A DNA stretch of 64,000 bases from Gnetum montanum (GCA_015680685.1 MNCI01027357.1:181394-245393), one strand, 5' to 3'. Shown: positions 1 to 11,239, numbered from the stretch's first letter. Program-made: numbers and translations. Notes: generated by a model not told the origin, from the letters alone.

Positions 1-255
1 GGTCTTGGTGCCATCTGTAATCACAATAAGACCATGGGTTAGCAATCATTGTGTAACATGAAGTAATTGGAATATCTTTATCTCCTTAGGATGATTGCAC
101 TTGACTAAGTTGTGATTATGGTTGATCTAATTACTCCAATCATTATTTTATTTATGTGTTATTGTTAATAAATCATCCTAGAGGTTGTTGAAAAGGTTAA
201 CTCTCAAAAAAATTAATGTTTGTATATTGTTAAGGTTATTAACCCTTTGGGGGAG

Positions 256-329
256 TTAAAAATTTTCAAAAATTTCATTAGAAAACTTAAGGTTAAAAAT
301 TTTCAAAAATTTCATTAGAAAACTTAAGG
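256..329. repeat. 37-bp perfect tandem duplication
   Basis: Two adjacent identical 37-bp units (256-292 and 293-329), each beginning TTAAAAATTTTCAAAAATTT and ending CTTAAGG. They lie just beside the purine tract of Element 0. A recent local duplication by slippage is the simplest explanation. Confidence 0.9.
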
Positions 330-529
330 TTTGCGGCCCCCATGATAAAGAGCTTACCTTTGATAACTGCAAGATTGAAGAAGAGAGTGATTTGGACAAA
401 TGGTTGTGAACTTAATGGCTCTAGAAGGTTTTGGGCTTTGAAAAATGGCAAAAGCTCCTTGTGTGTTATGAGACAAATGATAAAAATTTCAAAGTTTATG
501 GTGGTATATATAGGATTTTTAGGTTTTGT

Positions 530-655
530 TGACGAGGCCTTATTGATGGGGCCTCATCAATGCATTTGGCCACATCAACAAGGCCTTGTCAACGGGGACT
601 CATTGATGTAGTTGGCTACATTGATGAGGCCTTGTCGACGCAACTGTTGACCATG
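530..655. repeat. dyad-rich segment (TTGATG/CATCAA and AAGGCCTT words)
   Basis: The words GAGGCCT, TTGATG and CATCAA recur in direct and inverted orientation four to five times within about 120 bases, including a near-palindrome around 541-558 (TTGATGGGGCCTCATCAA). RNA from either strand could fold into several short hairpins. A diverged counterpart is in the 3' region of Element 4 near 51120-51190, so this belongs to the retroelement's 3' untranslated region. Confidence 0.55.
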
Positions 656-932
656 ATAGATGATCATTGACTTTGGTCAAACTTGCAAAATACAAGGATT
701 TTTTGAATAAAATTAGGGTTAAATAAAAGCTCAAAAGGTCAAGAACAGTATGAAAATATGAGAAGAGGGTGTTGGAGCTCATAAATTTGGAAAATGGAGA
801 AAATGATTCAAGGGATGAATGAAATAAAAGGTTAAGGAGCACAAAGCGAAATACACAATGAAATATGCAAAAGATAGGATTGTAGCGATGTCTAAGGTAA
901 GGAACCTAACTAACCAAACCAAGAGCTATGCA

Positions 933-959
933 AGTGGGTCCTCCCCATAGTAGGCTCAT
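933..959 (-). promoter_or_regulatory. conserved 3'-UTR motif, copy in Element 0
   Basis: On the minus strand reads GAGCCTACTATGGGGAGGAC followed by CCACT. The same word is in all five Athila-like copies of the window; its function is unknown. Confidence 0.6.
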
Positions 960-1367
960 GCCCTTGTTGCCCTTGCATAGCCTTAACTAAGGAGTCTATG
1001 GGCCCCACAGTTGATTAATGATCATGAAAATTTAAGGACCAACCAAAAAGAATCTATCTAAGAATTCAAGCACATCAAACCAAGACATAGAGCATAACAT
1101 ATAATCAGGCAGTGAAGTGAGTTATGGCAACATGGATGGATGATGGAGAAGGTGAAATGGAATTCCAAATTAAGGTCATAGAAAGTCCCTTGTGGAATTT
1201 GTGTTTAAAATGACCTAAGAAGCTCTTGCCCAAATCGTTCCACCTAGATTACTGAAATCACCTCAGATCAATCCAGATTGCTTGCTCGCTTGTTCGCTTA
1301 CTCAAATGCTTTAAATGGCTCAATACCTCTTAGAAATACCAATAACAGAATATAATGAACTGGAAGA

Positions 1368-1516
1368 GTTTATTTATTCAGACTGCAAAACAAAAAGTTA
1401 CAGACTCAAGTACTTAAGGGATGCTTGGAAGGAATGCTTGCAATGCACTATGAGTAGCTCTTGCAACTTCTCTATTGATGCCTCTTAAGTATTCCTAACT
1501 ACTCCTTTTATAGAGG
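1368..1516 (-). promoter_or_regulatory. pararetrovirus-like promoter: TATA box and downstream poly(A) signal
   Basis: On the minus strand CCTCTATAAAAGG (1504-1516) is followed about 130 bases downstream by an AATAAATAAA signal (1368-1378). A TATA box with a polyadenylation signal shortly after the start site is the arrangement of caulimovirid pregenomic promoters, where the signal is bypassed at the 5' end and used at the 3' end. It lies downstream of the RNase H relic, as expected on a circular viral map. An unrelated LTR promoter is the alternative. Confidence 0.5.
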
Positions 1517-2589
1517 TTTTACAACACTATTGGTCATGCATTTACACAACCACCACACTAATGAACCTTATCACAAAGGAATCTACTTTACAAAAGATAC
1601 TTTAATAAAGTAGTTAGGCACACTCATACAGATACTATTATAGCACATGGGCATACCTTTATAGAATATTTTACTATTCAAGATACTTTTCGTGCAATTA
1701 TGCATCACCAAGTGAATCATAACCTCTGTTTGAATTGACATAGTCATCTTTTGGTGAACTCTAGAGATGAGGAGAAGGAGGAAGTGTGAAGAAACCTCAT
1801 GGAGGACCATCATAGAGGAATTTTAAGATTTAATACTTTGTTCCATTAGCATTGTCCAAGGAAATTCTTTGATCAAGCATCTTGAGGTTCAGTGTCCTTA
1901 GATTCTGTATGTCATACTCATGGAAATATTGTTCTATCTCATACTTATTACTGGTGTAGACATCCCAGTAGAAAGCATAACCTCATGGGTTAGACTAATT
2001 GATCCTTCATGTAATACAAGTTTTCAAGAAATAATGAGGACTTTCTTCAAAATTCAGAAATTGCCAACCTTTTGCTTGGAAATCTCCATAATAGATAAAA
2101 TCTTTGTGATACTCATTATTCCTTCTGAAGAAATGTTGTGGATAGGTGAAAGCAAAGTATTGAGGGGAATGATCATACTTCTTCCACCATTGCCAAAAAA
2201 TAGCATTGGGACCTTTCCATTTGTTTATTTCAATCTAGAAAATATGAAAAGGACTAGGCTGATACTATGACCAATGTAGGAGAGGTTCAATGGAATAAAC
2301 ATCTTCTCCATCATGAGAAGGAGGGTGTGGATCTAGATTAAGGTTGGTCATTGTCACATGGGTCTTTACAAGAATTGGAGGGATCATGGGATGATAATTC
2401 ATTTGGGTAACCTTACCAGAGTGATCTTCAAACCTAAAGAAGGTTATAAGTTGCTCAAAGTCTACACCATGTTAAATTCCATGAGTATATTGCTCCAAAG
2501 TAGGCATGTATAGTTCATTAGCCCTGCATGATCTTATTTTGCTAGATGATCTGAGTAACCATCCTTCCTAGGTTAGTATATCTACAAAC

Positions 2590-3500
2590 AAAAAACAACA
2601 AAACCCATTAATAACTAATTAGAAAGATGATACTCTCTAGTGAGGAGGTTTGCTAATTTTTCCATTAATGAACTTTGTTTAAAAATCAAAATGCACAAGA
2701 CATAGAGCCCATCAAATGAGGTGAGTGTGAGAAACCTTATTCAAATTTTTACAACTAAGGTATTTTTCAAAGTGCTTAAGATCATTTTTGATGATGAAAT
2801 GTTTATCATGGAGAAATAGTCTAAACTTTTCTAATCCTTTGACAATGGCAAGTAGTTCCTTATGGGTACTATGGTAATTCTTTTGTGTATTTGAAGACTT
2901 ACTAGATGCATACCTACAAACCCTAATTGCTTAATCTTTCTCCTCCTTGAAAGTTGCACCCCAAAATTCATTTAAGGCATTTGTCTTAAGGATTAGTGTA
3001 CCATCCATAGGAAGTTGTAAATATGGGAGATTCTTACATTGTATTTTCAAATGGATAACTATGTTTGTATGTTGTTGAGACCATGGAGGTGGAGTTAATC
3101 CTAGCTAATCATTAAGAAGCTTTTTGTCTTTTGATAGGTCCTTATAAACTCTAGATACATAGTTGGCACATACTAAAAATCTTTGTAATTGGGTTTTATC
3201 CCTAAGTTTATCAAGAAACTTAGAAATGGATTCTAGGACATGAGGTGGTAAAGTAATTTTACCATGGCTTATTTGTAATCCAAGAAGCTCTATTTATTCC
3301 TTAGCTATCTGCCAAAAACCATATTTTAAATTAAGTTTAGAATATAGATTAGTTTTATATAGTCATTGAAATAGGTTAGCTTTGTTTGGAATGGGGTGTT
3401 GAACTAGTTTAATCAAGTCATTCCAAGGTTTGTAATTAACTACTAACCTTTTCTTTCCTCTTACCTATTTTGCTCTTTTGTTGATAAAGAAAGTAGCATA
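2590..3500 (-). pseudogene. caulimovirid reverse transcriptase / RNase H relic with internal RT deletion
   Basis: Reading the minus strand from about 3480, an RT fingers/palm start is recognisable (INYKPLN, then PIPNK, then GFWQIAKE near 3300). The reading then passes directly into the RT thumb/connection region (LLGLQISHGKITLPPHVLE). The YxDD-containing palm segment expected between them is missing, so about 300 bases have been deleted. The RNase H part follows at 2640-3000 with NEFWGATF, NYHSTHKELLAIVKGLEKF and IRWALCLVHFDF, which match the caulimovirid RNase H pattern. Frame breaks and stop codons occur throughout, so it cannot make an active enzyme. Confidence 0.65.
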
Positions 3501-3928
3501 AGCAAACATGCTAGTGCTTGGTTGTATGAACTTCTTTTCTTTCAAAGTAGCAATGTCTTTATCACATTCTTGTTTTAAAGAAGGGGACATTCCTATATGG
3601 TGTGCTTTTGATTTGATTTTTACTTTTTACTTAAAATTAATACAACACCAATGTTCCTTCTTATGCCTAAAGATTGTGGGGTCTTCACTGGCTAATGTTA
3701 GGAGCTTAGTTTACATAACTTCAAACTGATTATTCATATTTTCAATAGTGTTGACCACCCATGTAGTGTTGGAGGCTTTAGGTTGTTTTTTAGAAGGAAA
3801 ATGAGCCTTGTACGTACTTTTCCTATTAAACGTATGACCGCCTAGTAGGACATAGGTAGAATTGATTGTATAGGGTTCTATTTTTGGCTAAGTTATCTGT
3901 ACCTATTAATAAGTCATAGGATTTTATT

Positions 3929-4216
3929 TCACAATGAAAAAAATTCTAACACTATTATTTTATTATCTATGGTTTTGATAGGAATCTTAACTTTATGTTC
4001 CATGGGAGCCTTTTGTGTATTGAAAGAAACATATTTTCTTTCTTTTCTCTCCCAAAGATAAGTTGGAATGACTTCCCATCTTTCCAGAGATACTTTAGCA
4101 CCACTATATATTAGGGCATCTATAGGATAAGATCTTATATCATTTATTTTAATATAAACTATACATATAGGTAAAGAGGTTTTCTTTTTATTCTTGTTAA
4201 TTATATTAATGGGCAT
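3929..4216 (-). pseudogene. pararetroviral aspartic protease-like ORF, active site altered
   Basis: A 95-codon ORF lies just upstream of the RT relic on the same strand, where the viral protease belongs. Around residues 33-40 it reads ALIYSGAKVS, where aspartic proteases have D-S/T-G-A; the catalytic Asp position holds Tyr. The flanks (PICIVYIKINDIRSYPIDA) fit the strand before the active-site turn. The assignment rests on position and this one motif. Confidence 0.5.
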
Positions 4217-4468
4217 GGCTTGTGTTTCTTCTTGATATTTTTATCTTTGATAGCTTTCTTCTAGTTTTTCTAGCTTAGCTAGTTCATCAGAGGTCCACTA
4301 TATGTATTTCCTTAGTTGTGTAATGCATTTTGTCCTAAGGAAAGATTCATCAAGAAGCCGGACTTGTTCTTGAGCTTGTTTGCCTACAGACCTTTCAAAT
4401 TTTTCTTCTTCTGCTTCCTCTATTTTTAGGTCTATCTCCTCATCTTCCTCTATAAGTTGTGAGTCTGG

Positions 4469-5450
4469 TTATTTGTGCCATTGTTCTTCTATAGCATTCT
4501 TTTGTTCATCTAGGTTCCTTTGTTTATCTTTTATTCTTCTTTTAAGAAACATGATCCTATTAATGTCATCTATAGATTGTTTCTCTAATTGATATTGGAG
4601 ATGTTGTAATTGAGATTTTATAATTCTATATATAGGATCATTTTCTATGGGATCTATTTGGCTATCAAAAGATCTTTTAGATGGTGTGGGATCTTCTAGT
4701 GGTAGCTTTATTCTACGAGTGCGACGTGTGTTCATGTTACAATAATAATAAGTGTCGAAATCACTCTTGTGCTCATACCCCCCAAATAAAAGAGAAGGAT
4801 CATTGTCACTGACAACGACATCCAAGTACTCACAGACATCCAAGTACTAGGTTCAAAAGGAATAGCAAAGTCTTTCATAAACTCATAATATTCTTCTAAG
4901 AGGTTGTGATGCTCAATAAAGTTAACACACTGGTTATGATTTTCTTTATCTGGATAGTTTCCAACAAAATGATTATCTTGCAAACAAAACATTTTACTTA
5001 TCCTTTGGGAAGTTTTTGCTTATGGTGTTTGAACATACCTTTAAAGATATGTTGGGGTTTTTCATAAGATTTCTTTCACCATTCCCTACATCTATATTGT
5101 TTTCTATATTTAGGATACTTATTTTTATGTTGTTTTTGACAACAACGTTTGTCTTGCTAGGTTGGTTTTATCCACTTATGTTCAGGATAGATGGAGGTGC
5201 AAAAAGATTTACCTAATTGCTTATTAATCTATTTAACCACAAAATGGGCACTAAGATCATGGAAAAGATCTCTATTGACCTCATTGATGAGTTGGACAAT
5301 GTAACTAAATCTAACATCATCTAAAGTTCGATTTTGATATTTTAATTCTTGTAAATATTTTTCTTTGAAAGGAGAAGGCATAGCTCCTATTAGATGTTCT
5401 TTTGCAGATCTATCATGAGTCAATTTTTCTGTATAGTACCATTCTTTCAT
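4469..5450 (-). pseudogene. coat-protein / zinc-knuckle region of the viral relic, frameshifted
   Basis: Three overlapping minus-strand ORFs (5229-5450, 4732-4992, 4469-4843) in different frames appear to be one broken coat-protein region. The first (LPSPFKEKYLQELK-type helical segment, residues 24-45) resembles caulimovirid coat cores. The second begins at a degenerate zinc knuckle near 4940-5000 (CLQDNHFVGNYPDK, second half of a CCHC with the last Cys replaced by Tyr). The third ends in a Lys/Glu/Gln-rich coiled coil (residues 60-120). The frames change at least twice. The 5' portion of the coat region is beyond Element 1, at 14181-15053. Confidence 0.5.
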
Positions 5451-5530
5451 TTGATTTAGAAAGTCATCTGTATCCTAAATACAATATAACCTACCACTAA
5501 AAAAGCATTCTATACATGTTATAATATAAT

Positions 5531-6350
5531 TGATGAGTGGCGAGGTACCCCTACACTCAACCATATGAATATGAGCGTTACATGTGTGATCCAGTCGAAC
5601 TCCACAAATGGACTAGTTGTGGCATCTAGACAGTTAGCCTTAGGTCGCAGTTCGATGTCTTTCCACCTAGACTAGTATTAGCTTTGTCACGTATGATTTA
5701 GTCCAGAGTGAGGTGTATGATGTGGTTCCTAATCTAATGCTACTCTTGAAGGTAATGAAAAGTAATATTCTCTAATCTAGGAGAGAGAGGGTGAGAGAAT
5801 TTAATCTAGCCTAAGTGCAATGAGCATCTGTTCCTCGATTATCTGTACACATCTTGGACTTTATGCACAACTATCATTGGGATTACCAAGCGTAGATCCT
5901 AGGTATGCTACTAGGTTACCAAGTAGTCACAGTTAAATGCTCGTAATCAAGTCGTACTCATTCCGTGTTTTAACATGAGATAAGGGTGAGAGAGATTAAC
6001 TAGGAAAGTAGTAAATAACAATTAATTAATTAAATGATTAAACTAAGTGAATGTTGCATTGATGAAGTAATCTCAATCTTTATTGTTGGTCATGTGCATG
6101 TCCAAGTATGTCACACTTGAATAAAGGATGTCGTACAATTACAATCACCACATTGCGGGCATACATGGAGAGGAAAAGGGTTGAGAGAGAGAAATGAAAA
6201 ATACTTAAACTAAAATTGACTAACTTCCTAATGATTTCTAACTCATTTTTCTACCTCTTATTTATAGATGAGGAGACAGGCCACGATATCATGGGTTGGG
6301 TGGTGATATCGCATACGTGATATCGCGATCGTCCAAAATGCGACTCATCA
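5531..6350 (-). repeat. Element 1 3' LTR
   Basis: 820 bp, TGATGAG...ACTCATCA in plus-strand reading. U3 (minus-strand start, 6270-6350) holds repeated GATATCGC/GCGATATC words. A TATA-like CTATAAATAAG on the minus strand lies near 6260. It is followed on the plus strand by the complement of a degenerate PPT (TACCTCACGACTGAAT). Confidence 0.88.
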
Positions 6351-6574
6351 TACCTCACGACTGAATGAAAACTCATCCTTGAGTTACAGTTATTACATAG
6401 TGGATAGGTATGGGATTATTGGATGGTGAAAAATGGGATTATGCTACAGTGTGGAATGAAAAAAAAACGAAGACACAACACAGAGAATGTTCTACATCTA
6501 AAAAAATGAGTGGAACTCATGTAGTTCTAGGTGGCAGTGGCTTCTCCATTGGTGCTTTCCCTTTGTCTTGTGCT

Positions 6575-8380
6575 CTAGGTTTTGAGGCTTGATGGCATTG
6601 AAGTATGGCCTAGAGCTTCTCCTCTTTGGTCCAAGGGTCTTGTGCCATCCATGCTAATGTTCCAATGTTTGATGGAGTCGGCACTTTCCACAGCAGGGTA
6701 GTTGTAGAAACATTTGATTGGCTTTAACATACCAAGCTGAAAACACCCATCATTCCTCCTCATAGGCTCTGGCTTTATTCTTGTACTCTTGAAAATATGC
6801 TAGTCATCAAGCCAAATCTACTGCAACATCCTTTTGGCCTTGGTAGCTTGCCTTTACCACCTCAAGTTCAGAATTTGCGACCTCCAGTTTTTCCAACAAC
6901 TTCTTACGTTTTGCAAATTCTGCTTCGTATTTGATGTGGGTGGTTGCTACCTGCTGCTTAAGCTCTGTCCTTGGGCACCCTACTGTTAACATGGCAAGGT
7001 TGGCATACTGCAGGTTTGCCAACTCCATGTATTCTGTTAAATCTTGAATTTGCAGGTCTTGGCTCTTAACTTCCGCTTGGTGGACAAAGGCATATATATC
7101 TAATATGGCCCGCTAGTCAGTGTGTTGAGCACTAATAGTGTTGATTTGGGCCTTAGCCATATGGATCTCCTTTTCAAGGATCTATTTGTACATTCCCACC
7201 TGATCTTGGAAGTGCTCCTTCAGCTTCTCATGTCATTTAGCCTCATTTTGCCATGTGCCTATTTCAATGGCTATCTTTTGAAGAATTGCATGTACCTCCT
7301 TCATTGAGAGGGTTCTATTCTCCCTGGCTAAATGACTTATTTCTTGGTTGACCCAGATGAACTATTCTCACAATTGGTGAAAGTGTTCCTCAAGAACATT
7401 CTTTTGCTTTTCCATGGTGGTTAACTGAAGGATGTTGGTAGCAAGCTTTTTATTTTCTTCTTGTAAGGCATTGAGTGCCTTAATATGCGCATGAGTTTGT
7501 GTTTGTGTTGCAGAGGCATCCCAAACAGCCTTCTCTTTTTCATCAGCCACCTTTTTATTCTTTGCTATTACCTTGGTTAGTTGCTCAGTTCTGAAATTAT
7601 CTAGTTAGTCTATGAGAACAAATTGCAGAGGGTCCCACTATGCTACTTGTAGGGCCATAAGCTATTCTTGCAATTTCTGCACTTCAGCTTCAACATGCTC
7701 GGCCCTCACTTCTGTTAAAACCAACTTCCCCTTTATGGAAATGAGGCCTGACTAAATTTTTGTAACATCCTAAGGGATGTCAAATAGGGACGTCATTATT
7801 TGCTCTGTTTGGAGCAATTGATCAAGCACATCCTCATGTTCTGCAGGAGTCATTGAGGTTTCGGCCAAAGTTTGAGCATCTCGTGCTCCTATGAGATCTT
7901 CTAGTAGAAAAAAAGTACGTTGAAGGATTCTTTAATGTGGTCTGTGATCACTTCTGCAGCTCCCGTGGCATTCTGGTGTTGCATGACCACTACAGTGGCC
8001 CCTTCCCCAATATCTAATTACACTTGAAAAGATGTCGCATTTCCTGAGATCTATTGTGACAATCTACTTTCCCCTTCTCCTGTGTGAATATATACTTCCC
8101 CCCTTTTGTGATCCAATGAAATAGTAGGCTGAATGACATCATCAATGACGCAGAAGAGGTTTGCATCATCATGACTTCCCCAATTGACTGTCTCAGTGAT
8201 GGCCCTAAGATGGCTCATCGATGGTCTGTAGTCTTGTGGCAGCTATTGATTCTGGCCTTTTCTAGGCCCTTCTTCCTATTGTTGGCTGGGACTAGTGCTT
8301 GGAGGTTGCTGGGTCCTAAAAGTTGAGTTGCAGTTGGTCAAGTCTATTCTTCTTCTTCTTCTAGTCCTAGCGTCTCACCG
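6575..8380 (-). pseudogene. long coiled-coil C-terminal region of the gene captured in Element 1
   Basis: Downstream of the 217-codon ORF at 8440-9093 the minus strand stays almost continuously readable as a Glu/Lys/Gln/Leu-rich helix for several hundred codons, interrupted by single stops. Intact pieces include 7368-7550 (ALNALQEENKKLATNIL) and 6807-7028 (KKLLEKLEVANSELEVVKAS). Many interruptions are TAG codons in Gln-rich context, which fits CAG to TAG decay. A Pro/Ser/Gln-rich linker (about 7950-8400) joins it to the upstream domain, with at least one frame change. It may be a structural or oligomerisation tail; no enzymatic motif is seen. It replaces pol in this element. Confidence 0.55.
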
Positions 8381-8439
8381 ATGATTTTCCTTAGAGTTGG
8401 CAACTTTAACAATTTAGCATATGAAGCACTCTGGGCTTT

Positions 8440-9093
8440 TCAGAGAACATCATTGGTGTACCCTTGGATACCAGCATGTCGGCAAAGCTTTCTGATAACA
8501 CAAGGGAAAGGCAGCACCATTTTCCCTGGCTTCTGTTCCTCGAACCTCCTTAGGATCTCTGTTAAATATAGATGGGCCAGGTTAGTGTCAACCTTTCCCA
8601 TCAACACTGCACATCCTCTAGCTGCATACGTTGATATTCTTTTTAAGCCCTTTTTTTGGAAGAGGTGATATGTTCCAATTTTGAAGTAAAACCTCTCTTC
8701 CGTCGTCAACTCACTAAATGTTTTATCTCTACCATAAGCCTTCTCCAACCAATCTTGTTGCACATTGGGGTCTAAACAGGTGGATAACTGAGCAACTTTG
8801 GGCCCTCTATTTGCAAGGTTTAATACTTCCAAAATGGCTTGCGTGGAGAAATCAACTGTCACACCACAAACATTGACAGTGGTGCCTTGCTCCCTATTGT
8901 GCAAAAATTGGTACATCTCTCTTAGGTACCAGGCACCGCTTTTAGAGAGGACAGGCCACAAGGGAGACCCTTTGAGGGGATCCCTAATAGCCTCAAGAGA
9001 AAACTCTGCAAAAGATTTAAAGTTTAACTCCACAATCACCGTAGCGAATGTGGAATTTTCAAGGATGGCCTGAACACAATCTTGGGGCAACAT
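8440..9093 (-). CDS. putative plant transposon protein domain (PF20167/Transposase_32-like), captured in Element 1
   Basis: A 217-codon intact ORF. Residues 55-90 (WYLREMYQFL, then VNVCGVTVDFS, then LEVLNL) and 150-215 (ISTYAARGCAVLMGKV, then MVLPFPCVIRKLCRHAGI) match the layout I know for the plant transposon-protein domain found in extra ORFs of plant Ty3/gypsy elements: a V-x-G-V-x-F-S strand, a small-residue helix, then FP-x-x-I-x-x-L-C near the end. The reading may start further upstream at a Met-Ala-Pro-Lys N-terminus near 9292, with TAG stops between. It sits after gag and in place of pol, on the element's own strand. Function unknown. The family assignment is from memory of the pattern. 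Confidence 0.55.
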   Translation of the reverse strand: MLPQDCVQAILENSTFATVIVELNFKSFAEFSLEAIRDPLKGSPLWPVLSKSGAWYLREMYQFLHNREQGTTVNVCGVTVDFSTQAILEVLNLANRGPKVAQLSTCLDPNVQQDWLEKAYGRDKTFSELTTEERFYFKIGTYHLFQKKGLKRISTYAARGCAVLMGKVDTNLAHLYLTEILRRFEEQKPGKMVLPFPCVIRKLCRHAGIQGYTNDVL

Positions 9094-9299
9094 GAGATGT
9101 TATCCCTATTCAGGCATTGTAGCAGCTCCTCCTTCTACCTGCCTAGACTGTATGGTAGGAGGGTCCTCTTGATGAATACTGAATGATTTCTTCTCCTATT
9201 CTATATGTTATCCAGTAGGATCTTATCTTCCACCTCTCTGAGATCGTTTGCTTCCACCTTGAGTAGGACCTTCCTATTGTCCATGTTTCGGAGCCATCT

Positions 9300-9900
9300 A
9301 CAATCACACGGGGCCAAGCATTAGTAAGGTTGTTTTTAAAGTTAGGTTATACCTTACTTCTTTCCTTAATTAATGATCTTATGTTATCACATGTGTTATT
9401 GCCCAAAAAATTGTAATAATGAGTCCTGTGACTTAGGTGGTTTCCCATTTTAGTTTCCTGGTATACCTAGGTATTAAATGATTTTCAGGCACAATTATTC
9501 TAAGTGTTATAGCTAATTACCCTAGATGATGTCCTTCGGGAAATGATAAATTCCAAAAAAGTTAGGCACTTTTCAGTAGATGTCCCTCCCCCATAACTAA
9601 GCTAAACACTCTGGGTTTGAGTAGGTTCAAATGGAATTAAAATCGGAGTACTAGCGAGCGAGATAGAGGTTGTAAAGCAAAGGTGTCACACTCATAAGTT
9701 GTAGAGAAAAATTTGAAAAACTCCCCCGCATAAATGGCAAGAAATGATGCTAAGTGTTGTGGGGGGGTCACCTATTTATAGGGTTGGAGAGACACGATAT
9801 CGCATACGATACATCACATACGCGATATCGCATATGCGATATCGCGTACGTGATATCGAGGCCTATCGATGTATAGGCCCAAGGAAAAAATTTGAATTTT
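9300..9900 (-). promoter_or_regulatory. TATA-bearing, palindrome-rich leader of the captured gene (LTR-like)
   Basis: Inside Element 1, the minus strand shows a cluster of GCGATATCGC palindromes (9790-9862), then CCAACCCTATAAATAGG (about 9770-9786), then about 480 bases of leader. The leader ends in a possible splice acceptor (GTGTGATTGTAG) directly before ATGGCTCCGAAAC near 9292. This is the U3-TATA layout of the Athila LTRs of this window but not the same LTR, so it may be part of an LTR of another family that brought its downstream gene along. No second end was found. Confidence 0.45.
9819..9848. repeat. 30-bp perfect palindrome built from GCGATATCGC
   Basis: Positions 9819-9848 are self-complementary, with two GCGATATCGC decamers flanking a central ATAT-type core. 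Both arms are CpG-rich. It is the longest exact palindrome I found in the window. Confidence 0.9.
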
Positions 9901-11230
9901 TGAAGATTTTCTTGAAATCTATGTTGAAAAATTAGGACATGTGATACATGTTGAAGGTTGCTAGGATAATTTCATTAGTTTGAAAGGCACAATTAATTAT
10001 GATGGTGTGGATTTTATCGATAAAACCTTGGATGTGAGAAAAAGGCTATGTAATTGTACATAGGAATGTTGAAATTCAGAGGGATAATAGTAGGGAAAGA
10101 ACATTATAAAAAATTATGCTGAGGGTAAGAAATGGTGTGTGTGAGCTATGTCATAAGTGAAGATTACAAAAGATTACACAAGTGGATCCTCCCCAAAGCA
10201 AGTTTCAACCTATAATGCCCTTGTGTAACCACACTTAAAGTGTCCGTGGGAACTAGAAGGGTTAAATGTAATCCACACTAATTCCAAAACGAACAGACAT
10301 GTAAGTATCATCGGCATGAGGTAAGAATTCTATGTTACATGGGACACGAGCTACAATTACACGAACAGTGAGATGAGATGAACTAGATAAAGGGATTGTA
10401 GAGATTGGGACATGAGGTAACTGACCCAGGGTATAGTGAATCCTGCGTGAGAAGCATGATTAACATGTCATTAACTCATCATTCCAAGATCAGGACCAAG
10501 TCCATCCTTCTAATTAGTGACATCACATTGTTTCATCCCATGATGAACAATTATGAGAGTATCATAACAATAAGGCGTACGATCACTTGGCGTTTTGTTC
10601 AAGGGAGGAGTGATTTTTTGTTTTGTGGCACTTTTCTTTTCATTTTCTTTTTCTCTTTCTTTTCGATTGCTAAATCCAGAGAAGCCACCAATCTTCAGGC
10701 ATGGGTGCATGTCTTTCTAGTGGGACCCTCTAGAACAACATTGGATTTTTGAGTGCCCTTTTGATTACTCTTACTCCCATTTTTTGTTAGATCTACAAGG
10801 ATCTTAGTATAACCAGGTTGCATGATAACTCCCACAGATGTCACCAAAGAGAATCCACAAGTCCCCTTTGATGTCACACCCTAATCATTCCCTCTTGGTC
10901 CATCCTTCTTTATTCTAGGTACAATGAACACAAAATTAATTTAAAGTTTTAAGAATGTCAAGAATATCACTGTACCCTCGAAGAGAAGCTCTTATTTGTA
11001 GAATGAATGAGTGGATGTAATGGGCTTATTGTCCAAATAATTGATCGTTCATGACTTAATAACATAGAACGCACCTCAACCAGTGATCCACATGAGTGTT
11101 TCATTTAGAGACAAGATTACTTATAAAAAATGTAAAAGGACAAAAACACAAAAAGATAAAAAGATAAAATAAGAATTTTGAAAAATTGAAAAATTGAAAA
11201 ATAAAAAGTTGTAAAATCAAAGAAAATAAA
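9900..11230 (-). other. Athila-type 3' untranslated region of Element 1
   Basis: Aligns by eye with the 3' region of Element 2 (compare the CTTTGATGTCACACCCT block near 10865 with 24590-24620) and contains the conserved GGGGAGGATCCACTTGTG motif (10179-10208). It begins with an A-rich plus-strand tract (11120-11235), which is U-rich in the element's RNA. It follows gag directly, which shows that pol is cleanly missing. Confidence 0.6.
10179..10208 (-). promoter_or_regulatory. conserved 3'-UTR motif, copy in Element 1
   Basis: Minus strand: CTTGCTTTGGGGAGGATCCA, one of five copies of the motif. This is the most diverged at its 5' side. Confidence 0.55.
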
Positions 11231-11239
11231 AAATGGTTT

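Larger units (their letters stand above)
1..1258 (-). mobile_element. 3' noncoding end of an Athila-like Ty3/gypsy element (Element 0)
   Basis: No coding region is convincing here. On the minus strand the stretch matches, block by block, the 3' untranslated regions of Elements 2, 3 and 4: the GAGCCTACT..GGGGAGGACCCACT motif (933-959), a purine tract reading CATGGGGGCCGC near 333-350, and a TTGATG/CATCAA-rich stretch shared with Element 4 near 51120-51190. Similarity ends near 1258, where promoter-like sequence of the neighbouring viral relic begins. The LTR and pol of this copy lie outside the window or are lost. Subfamily membership with Element 4 is inferred from the shared 3' region. Confidence 0.6.

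Noticed and set aside
1920-2270. 116-codon plus-strand ORF within the viral relic
   Set aside because: No recognisable domain, opposite strand to the viral genes, biased AT-rich composition.
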